Positions 62,601 through 64,000 of a stretch of 64,000 nt of DNA are shown piece after piece. A program made the position numbers and the translations under genes. Within the stretch, counting starts at the first letter, position 1. Every line of letters starts with the position of its first letter. The stretch comes from Temnopleurus reevesii (Eukaryota; Echinodermata; Echinoidea; Temnopleuroida; Temnopleuridae). The stretch is taken from assembly GCA_036244855.1 (NCBI GenBank), contig BQKZ01001703.1:1-64000 (forward strand), read 5' to 3'. The notes beneath the pieces are model-generated. The model did no database searches. It saw only the letters and a list, made by a program, of their open reading frames with translations, and was not told the origin of the DNA.

Positions 62601-63966
62601 ATCGGTTATGACTGAGACATTTCCTTCGTTTGGTCCCTATTTAAAGATGCATGATTTCTATAACTTTAATTTTTTCTGTACTGTCACTTAATGCTATTTT
62701 TAAGCACAACAGAAACCCAATACATGAAGACATATTCTATGAATTAATCTGTATGTTTCATATGGGAGGCTAACCGTATCTCTTTATTTGGCTGTATACT
62801 TGAGTTGATATCAGACCAATAAAGAATTAAAGGTGACAGCTTTCCTCCCGGTACAATAAGTGCTAGGCTACATCAGGGATTTATATGATTAGAAACTTAT
62901 AATATGAATTTGAAAGGAATATCGGGGGAATTCATTGTAATTACAGAGTCATGAATCGTATCTCTGGAATCATGTGACCTCAGACATAGAGCAACATAAT
63001 CCGATAACTTCTTCGTCCCAACCTGATTTCTCAATGAATTCATGAGTTAAATTGGACACGCTTGACTTGAGGGGATTAAATTCGCCAGGTCTTTTTTAGG
63101 GTCTCTAATCCCAAGGCTGCAAGGAGGAAACGGACATGGTTGATAAGATAGGAATCATCACTTCTCGTTGTCCCTCGCTCTGCTCATTTATATTCAACGT
63201 CTTGGATGTCACTACATTATGAACAGATATTGATATGTGATCATGGATAAAATTGTCACTTTTCTTGTCATTTTTTTATATCAAAACAATCGTGCATACT
63301 GTGCGAAAACAAAGATAATTTTCAGAATTGGATGTTCAATGTACTTTGGTTGGAATTTTACAGTCTCAATATTGAAAGTAAACATGTCATACTGCCCCTG
63401 GTTTGTTGTCAATGTCCTTAGGTAACCCAAAAAAAAGGAAACATATATGACTGAATGCAAATTGAAAAAAAAAGTGAAAGCAATTAAAACAACCTAGGGA
63501 AATAGTATGGTGTTGTTTGTGTTATTTGTTGTTATCATAACATTTTTGGTGAGAATCTAAATAAACATAACCTTGTAATTTGGACTATTGGATGTGTTTC
63601 AAAAAATGAAAGGTGATATTGATATGTGTTTTTTTTAAGTTTATCATGACCAAATGAAAGATCTATTGATCTGAATTTTTCTTAATGATTTTAAATTCAA
63701 AATGCAGTTGTATACCTGTAGATTTTATCATTCTGTCTGATTTTTTTCAAAATCTTCTTGATAAATATGGTGACTGGCGTGAAAGACTCTGACTTAGATG
63801 AAATATGACATCCACACTTTCATGAGTTATTTTGATATAATATTTACTTTTTTCATCAAAGGGGCCTTCTTCTTGTGCAAGACTGCTTCCAGCATCCTCG
63901 GTTACTCTTATTCCGGTTGGCTTGGAGAAAGAAATTCGACTTGAGGCCATTAACCTCCCAGCTATG
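13358..63966 (+). CDS. PLXNB: Plexin receptor, N-terminal half (9 coding exons, gene continues off the right edge)
   Basis: Plexins are single-pass membrane receptors for semaphorins that control axon guidance and cell adhesion through a cytoplasmic Rap/Ras-GAP domain. Nine exons join with consistent phase: 13373-14458, 20214-20414, 29678-29800, 34295-34410, 39726-39849, 49116-49275, 51615-51705, 59104-59218 (or its copy 61196-61310) and 63862-63966. Together they give about 707 residues: signal peptide, Sema domain to about residue 470, PSI-1 from Cys479, an inter-PSI segment, PSI-2 from Cys629, and the start of the following segment. All junctions use AG/GT. Only the extracellular half is present. 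Stretches such as SYSC.F, FYDC, SSQWDCDWC and the EKEIRL..INL of exon 9 resemble vertebrate plexin-B from memory more than plexin-A. Plexin family is near certain; subtype B is an inference. Confidence 0.93.
14684..14722 (+). repeat. Perfect 12-bp hairpin in intron 1
   Basis: TGTTCCACAACT (14684-14695) and AGTTGTGGAACA (14711-14722) are exact reverse complements separated by 15 bases. It lies 226 bases after the exon 1 donor. Confidence 0.85.
17091..17248 (+). repeat. AT-rich tandem repeat ending in a G/C hairpin
   Basis: A unit of about 45-50 bases containing GTAATTTCTTTCTTTTATTT repeats about 2.5 times. It runs into T9, then G9-A-G5 at 17212-17226. GGGGGGAGGGGG (17215-17226) is the exact reverse complement of CCCCCTCCCCCC (17237-17248), leaving a 10-base loop. 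Confidence 0.9.
20214..20414 (+). CDS. PLXNB: Plexin coding exon 2: C-terminal Sema blades
   Basis: The acceptor is TTTTATTTGCAG and the donor AAA|GTAAGG; 201 nt, 67 codons, phase 0 at both ends (residues 363-429). It reads from SIDETDEWVK to AFIGSQQGDLLK. The segment SIVSAIVHNHTVAFIGSQQG matches the position of the conserved plexin pattern V.A....H..AF.G...G.L.K near the end of Sema. A sequon lies at Asn414 (NHT). Translation past the donor runs on for 56 codons to 20582, but GTAAGG is a good splice site and the downstream exon continues the domain, so that extension is intronic. Confidence 0.92.
20505..20655 (+). mobile_element. Harbinger-like MITE, 151 bp, TTA target duplication
   Basis: The ends are GGGGGTGTTGTTCAAAA and, reversed, GGGGGTCTTGTTCAAAA: 16 of 17 identical. 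The element is flanked by TTA on both sides (20502-20504 and 20656-20658). A 3-bp TTA/TAA duplication with G-rich termini fits the PIF/Harbinger superfamily. Subterminal CAACTGCAA / TTGCAATTGATCGCAA repeats and an interior GATTTTGATTGG are shared, in opposite orientation, with 53076-53231. It has no coding capacity. Confidence 0.85.
23560..23660 (-). mobile_element. Probable LINE 3' end, antisense
   Basis: On the minus strand it reads GAGGAGGGTGTTCCACCCC, ACATGTGGCAAATTAATAAA and then an A-rich TAAAAGAT end, resembling the 3' untranslated tail of a non-LTR element. No reverse-transcriptase segment is left. Identification rests on the tail-like layout only. Confidence 0.4.
25694..26501. other. 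Assembly gap (808 N) in intron 2
   Basis: Unknown bases inside intron 2. The flanking sequences show no obvious overlap with each other. Confidence 1.
26657..26691 (+). repeat. (TTA)n microsatellite
   Basis: About ten TTA units. A GAAATT/GAATT short repeat occurs nearby at 26774-26802. Confidence 0.9.
26915..27125. repeat. Element with reiterated CTTGCCC/GGGCAAG motifs
   Basis: CACTTGCCCG-like blocks occur at about 26947 and 27030, and GGGCAAG or GGCAAGTG-like blocks in inverse orientation at about 27047 and 27100, giving an imperfect inverted arrangement about 200 bp long. The minus strand has a 77-codon open frame (27173-26940) with no assignable function. It is likely a degenerate dispersed repeat. 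Confidence 0.45.
29034..29552. mobile_element. TTAA-flanked MITE, 519 bp
   Basis: TTAA occurs directly outside both ends (29030-29033 and 29553-29556). The ends are AGGTAGTAAACTACATTTGC and, reversed, AGGTAGAATACTTCTTTTGC, 16 of 20 identical. TTAA duplications are typical of Kolobok and piggyBac elements; the AGG start suggests Kolobok but does not prove it. The interior has a CpG-bearing segment (ACGGTATCGCGATAC at about 29199) and no transposase. Confidence 0.8.
29678..29800 (+). CDS. PLXNB: Plexin coding exon 3: last Sema blade
   Basis: The acceptor is TTTTTTCACTTATAG and the donor ACG|GTAAGT. The exon is 123 nt, 41 codons, phase 0/0 (residues 430-470), and reads VHVVSNTSARLYETLPLGTT through DVSIFTANEET. 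It is collinear with the closing Sema strand of other plexins, just before the conserved segment leading into the first PSI cysteine. Asn435 (NTS) is a sequon. The exon is too short to stand out by length; it is supported by splice sites, phase and collinearity with its neighbours. Confidence 0.87.
32235..32442 (+). repeat. Diverged tandem pair, spacing about 142 bp
   Basis: AGAATATTGTTTCTTAATTA...AAAGGAAATA...TTTGCATGTACTTGTCTAG at 32237 recurs at 32379 as AGAATTGTTTCTTGTATAAA, GGAAATACATG...TTTGCATATACGTGACTAG. Confidence 0.6.
33945..34095 (-). mobile_element. Retroelement 3' end with (AATTC)n tail, antisense
   Basis: On the minus strand, GATATAGAAACCAATAAATT is followed by four to five CAATT units. 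A short tandem tail directly after an AATAAA-like stretch is the usual 3' end of LINEs or SINEs. No coding remnant is visible. Confidence 0.55.
34295..34410 (+). CDS. PLXNB: Plexin coding exon 4: first half of PSI domain 1
   Basis: The acceptor is CATTTTAATAG and the donor CTAG|GTTAGT; 116 nt, leaving phase 2. It encodes LFRLAVANCGQFSTCGECIG, then AGGSQDGDPYCGWCTLEA (residues 471-508). The cysteine pattern C-x5-C-x2-C-x10-DPYCGWC is the PSI (plexin-semaphorin-integrin) knot signature, starting at Cys479. Compared with the usual CGECLGxxDPYCGWC spacing there are about five or six extra small or polar residues (GGSQDG) before DPYCGWC. PSI-1 packs against the Sema propeller and positions it for ligand binding. 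Confidence 0.95.
36615..36741. mobile_element. MITE, about 127 bp, with internal hairpin
   Basis: The ends are GGGCCCCGTAACAAAGGTTT and, reversed, CCCGTAACACAAAGATTTGT. Inside, TTGCGATCAATTGCAA (36632 onward) and its exact complement TTGCAATTGATCGCAA (about 36680) form a hairpin. The same 16-mer occurs in the MITEs at 20505 and 53076, so the three look related, although the outermost bases of this one differ. It is probably Harbinger-like and non-coding. Confidence 0.75.
37854..38280. mobile_element. MITE, about 427 bp, carrying a 3 x 52-bp minisatellite
   Basis: About 50-bp terminal inverted repeats. The left end has CACACTGAGAGCCAAAACCT and TTTTTCAGAAATTATGATAG; the reversed right end has CACATTGAGAGCCAAAACCT and CCTTTCAGAAACTATGACAG. 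Between them a 52-bp unit repeats three times, starting at 38045, 38097 and 38149, each with (GC)GCCTTGTCT(T/C)(A/G)GAC and ACAAA. Ends begin (G)(C/T)AGG. No target duplication can be fixed with confidence. Non-coding. Confidence 0.85.
39726..39849 (+). CDS. PLXNB: Plexin coding exon 5: second half of PSI domain 1 and linker
   Basis: The acceptor is CTATAACAG and the donor CAG|GTATGG; 124 nt. The first G completes an AGG (Arg) codon from exon 4, and the exon ends in phase 0. It reads RCTEYEECVNPELPHHWLAY, then DTAECININHITPSSLPRQT and SQ (residues 509-550). RCT..EEC..... W.......C is the expected tail of plexin PSI-1, where RCTRK.EC and a later Trp and Cys are conserved. The longest open frame overlapping it (39713-39952) is in a different frame and is not real. 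Confidence 0.9.
40585..40680 (+). mobile_element. SINE/LINE 3' end, sense orientation
   Basis: TATGCTATGGCTATGTGTTA, then TGCGCTATAAAAGAACTGAA and (TATTAT)n. This is the same tail type as the SINE at 5705 read on the opposite strand, and the only clearly sense-oriented tail inside the gene. Confidence 0.6.
41435..41610 (-). mobile_element. SINE fragment, antisense
   Basis: On the minus strand: GTGCTGCACTCAACCCATG, GTAAATGGGTATTG, GTAGCCATGCTATAGCAGG, then AAAGCGCTATATGAATG and an AT-rich tail. The core is shared with 3248 and 5705. The tRNA head is absent. Confidence 0.7.
42400..42582. mobile_element. MITE of the TGTATAAGCC family, copy 1
   Basis: Starts TGTATAAGCCAATA and ends GAAATTTCAGCTTACAGA (reversed: TCTGTAAGCTGAAATTTC). 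The interior TTTCATGTTTTTGACAGT, TGTGTGTCATACAGA and GCGAATAATGAT.CC run parallel to the copy at 47903. CpG sites present there are partly TpG or CpA here, as expected for an older, methylation-decayed copy. Confidence 0.75.
47903..48100. mobile_element. MITE of the TGTATAAGCC family, copy 2
   Basis: The ends are TGTATAAGCCAATATTTT and, reversed, ATGTATAAGCTGAAATTTT, with TTTTCGCG and CGCGAAAATTTC just inside. Length about 198 bp, non-coding. It is the best preserved copy, with several CGCG tetramers intact. Confidence 0.8.
49116..49275 (+). CDS. PLXNB: Plexin coding exon 6: segment between PSI-1 and PSI-2
   Basis: The acceptor is TCTCTTTCCTGTAG and the donor AGTG|GTGAGA; 160 nt, entering phase 0 and leaving phase 1. 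It reads DIKFSVAHLPSLETASYSCR, then FDTVDSSVTSVVGNNVTCQS and a tail PATNQLPPIQQGS (residues 551-603). This matches the plexin region with the pattern V..LP.L....Y.C.F......V......V.C.SP......P. A sequon is present at Asn585 (NVT). The pattern SYSC.F is closer to plexin-B than to plexin-A as remembered. Confidence 0.91.
49276..51614 (+). other. Plexin intron 6 (2.3 kb)
   Basis: Bounded by GTGAGA and TTTCTACAG. It carries a LINE-tail-like fragment at 51270-51385 and otherwise AT-rich unique sequence. Confidence 0.85.
51270..51385 (-). mobile_element. LINE/SINE 3' end with (AAATC)n tail, antisense
   Basis: On the minus strand: GCATGGCCCCATTGAAAAAC, AGCATGTGCTGAACTGGG, TTTTTAACCGTGTTTAAATA and then ATGTATCAAATCAAATCAAA. 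The short tandem tail and TTTAAATAAATG pattern fit a non-LTR 3' end. Confidence 0.6.
51615..51705 (+). CDS. PLXNB: Plexin coding exon 7: end of inter-PSI segment, first Cys of PSI-2
   Basis: The acceptor is CTCTTTCTACAG and the donor CCAG|GTATGT; 91 nt, phase 1 in and phase 2 out. Joined to exon 6 it reads DHVVMQLSLFVEETNIISKD, then FTFYDCSRLT (residues 604-633). The pattern V....L.......I..K.F.FYDCS is the conserved strand leading into PSI-2 in plexins, with Cys629 the first PSI-2 cysteine. The exon is below the length of usual open-frame searches. Phase, both splice sites and the motif support it. Confidence 0.9.
51744..52166. mobile_element. MITE of the TGTATAAGCC family, diverged longer copy 3
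   Basis: Begins TGTTTACCGAAATAATTTGG and CGGTGTTAATTTTTTGCGAT; ends CCGCAAAACGTGCAAAAGTT, AAGCCCCACGAAAATGTTCT and GTTATACAG. These match the GCGAAA/CCGCGAAA subterminal blocks of the copy at 47903. About 200 bp of other sequence lies in the middle, so it may be a nested or longer variant. Confidence 0.5.
52260..52500 (-). pseudogene. LINE reverse-transcriptase C-terminus and 3' end (non-LTR retrotransposon remnant)
   Basis: The minus-strand frame ending at 52363 closes with RYELWNSLPIHIRNYQSLNT and FQSNLKTYRF, then a stop. The pattern LWNSLP..IR...SL..F...LKT..F is the classic extreme C-terminus of CR1/L2/Jockey-type reverse transcriptases. Downstream of the stop, the 3' end reads AATTGCGCTATATAAATCC and then (ATT)n, the same tail as the SINEs in this window. 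Everything 5' of the last 50 or so residues is missing or unrecognisable, as in a strongly 5'-truncated copy. Confidence 0.75.
53076..53231 (-). mobile_element. Harbinger-like MITE, second copy of the 20505 family
   Basis: The ends are GAGAGTGTTGTTTGAAATTT and, reversed, GGTGGTGTTGCCAAAGTTGC, each followed by GCAATTGATCGCAA or GCAATTTATCGCAA. The interior, reversed, has GATTTTGATTGGTGCGATC like 20505-20655. It is more diverged than that copy. Confidence 0.75.
53392..53475 (-). mobile_element. SINE/LINE 3' tail, antisense
   Basis: On the minus strand: AAGCACATTGAGATATGCCA, TGGCTATATGTTATTCGCTG and TATATGATC followed by (TTATTA)n. It resembles the GCGCTATATAAA-(ATT)n tails elsewhere in the window. 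Confidence 0.5.
55409..58584. mobile_element. 3,176-bp DNA transposon with ~29-bp inverted ends and TA target duplication
   Basis: Its boundaries are fixed by the empty site at 60675-60679. The left end reads TGTGACCCGCCATATCAAAA then TGAGACACTAGTCGCAA. The reversed right end reads TGTGACTCGCCAGATCAAAA then TGAGACACAAGTCGCAA. TA flanks both sides (55407-55408 and 58585-58586); if the ends are taken as GTGAC, the duplication is ATAT. Subterminal blocks about 200-300 bp in from each end also correspond (ATCGAGAAAAT(C/T)GAG, and GCG.ACGCT..CATTGG). The interior is CpG-richer than the flanks and AT-rich in its middle. No frame exceeds about 95 codons and none resembles a transposase, so it is a non-autonomous element of unassigned superfamily. 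Confidence 0.9.
59104..59218 (+). CDS. PLXNB: Plexin coding exon 8 (left copy): PSI domain 2
   Basis: The acceptor is CAACTCTCAG and the donor GAG|GTAAGA; 115 nt. Its first base completes the AGC (Ser634) codon begun in exon 7, and it ends in phase 0. It reads SCTACTSSQWDCDWCIYDNA, then CTHDSSTCSSDLSVITGME (residues 634-672), a PSI fold with C-x2-C-x6-C-x2-WC..CTH...C. Together with Cys629 this completes PSI-2. An identical exon lies at 61196-61310. Since 115 is not a multiple of three, only one of the two can be used in a transcript. Confidence 0.9.
59711..59943. other. Assembly gap (233 N), probably spurious
   Basis: The contig ending at 59710 continues, by homology, at 61803 inside the right contig, and the right contig begins at the equivalent of 54700. 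The flanking contigs therefore overlap by about 1.8 kb and no sequence is missing. Confidence 0.95.
59944..61802 (+). repeat. Right copy of the duplicated 1.86-kb locus (no transposon)
   Basis: It matches the left copy apart from roughly a dozen substitutions, a 26-bp stretch at 60533-60558 absent on the left, and absence of the transposon (empty site TTTGTATATTCTTTG near 60671). It starts directly after the N run. Confidence 0.95.
61196..61310 (+). CDS. PLXNB: Plexin coding exon 8 (right copy, same exon repeated in the assembly)
   Basis: This is base-for-base identical to 59104-59218, including splice sites and the flanking 100+ bases of intron. Splicing both copies in series would put a phase-0 donor onto an acceptor that needs two incoming bases, breaking the frame. 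It is best read as the second haplotype of the same exon, brought in when two overlapping contigs were scaffolded end to end. A gene model should keep one copy only; exon 9 downstream follows either. Confidence 0.85.
61803..63861. other. Unique intronic sequence before exon 9
   Basis: No gene, RNA gene or clear repeat is seen. Short open frames at 62012-62197, 62201-62404 and 63237-63425 are unsupported. Confidence 0.7.
63862..63966 (+). CDS. PLXNB: Plexin coding exon 9: start of segment after PSI-2
   Basis: The acceptor is TTTTTTCATCAAAG and the donor ATG|GTTAGT; 105 nt, 35 codons, phase 0/0 (residues 673-707). It reads GPSSCARLLPASSVTLIPVG, then LEKEIRLEAINLPAM. The pattern C......... L.PV.....I.L...NL is conserved in plexins just after PSI-2. 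EKEIRL recalls the plexin-B version EREIRL, whereas plexin-A has a VKPITL-like stretch here. The exon ends 34 bases before the window edge, so the rest of the gene (PSI-3, IPT repeats, membrane segment, GAP domain) is outside. Confidence 0.88.
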
Positions 63967-64000
63967 GTTAGTAGTAATTGCCTCTGATACGATCAAAACT

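Larger units (their letters stand above)
59219..63861 (+). other. Plexin intron 8 as assembled (includes gap and second copy of exon 8)
   Basis: If one exon-8 copy is collapsed, the true intron 8 corresponds to 61311-63861 (2.55 kb). That interval is AT-rich unique sequence with no recognised repeat or exon before the acceptor TTTTTTCATCAAAG. Confidence 0.8.

Noticed and set aside
1..64000. Bacterial-type features: operons, CRISPR arrays, rRNA genes
   Set aside because: None seen. Spliced exons and retroelements show this is animal nuclear DNA.

Overview
The window is eukaryotic, AT-rich, intron-dominated DNA, most likely from an echinoderm and probably a sea urchin. The clues are frequent TACATGTA and TAGGCCTA motifs, tRNA-derived SINEs whose tails read GCGCTATATAAA followed by (ATT)n, many short inverted-repeat DNA elements, and an invertebrate plexin gene. 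The organism call is an inference; no species-diagnostic sequence is present.

Only one protein-coding gene can be supported: the 5' half of a plexin (semaphorin receptor) on the + strand, from 13.36 kb to the right edge and continuing beyond it. Nine coding exons join without a phase error and encode about 707 residues: signal peptide and Sema domain (exons 1-3), first PSI domain (exons 4-5), first inter-PSI/IPT-like segment (exons 6-7), second PSI domain (exons 7-8), and the start of the next extracellular segment (exon 9). Short stretches resemble plexin-B more than plexin-A. The transmembrane segment, RasGAP-like domain and Rho-binding domain lie outside the window.

Layout: 1-13,357 is upstream sequence or 5' intron with a CpG-richer stretch at 0.3-3.1 kb, one tRNA-headed SINE and a 200-bp tandem duplication. 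From 13.36 to 64 kb, introns of 2.3-9.3 kb carry antisense LINE/SINE tails, several MITE families (TTAA-, TTA- and TA-flanked), microsatellites and a G-rich hairpin. There are three N gaps (10588-11454, 25694-26501, 59711-59943).

The most important observation is at 54.7-61.8 kb. The sequence left of the last N gap (54700-59710) and right of it (59944-61802) are two copies of the same 1.86-kb locus. They differ by a few SNPs, one 26-bp indel and a clean 3,176-bp DNA transposon present only in the left copy. The copies contain the same 115-nt PSI exon, which cannot be spliced in twice without a frameshift. The simplest reading is two unmerged haplotypes (overlapping contig ends kept apart by a heterozygous transposon insertion), not a real tandem duplication. 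The transposon itself, with about 29-bp terminal inverted repeats, a TA target duplication and no recognisable transposase, is the best candidate for an under-described element here.
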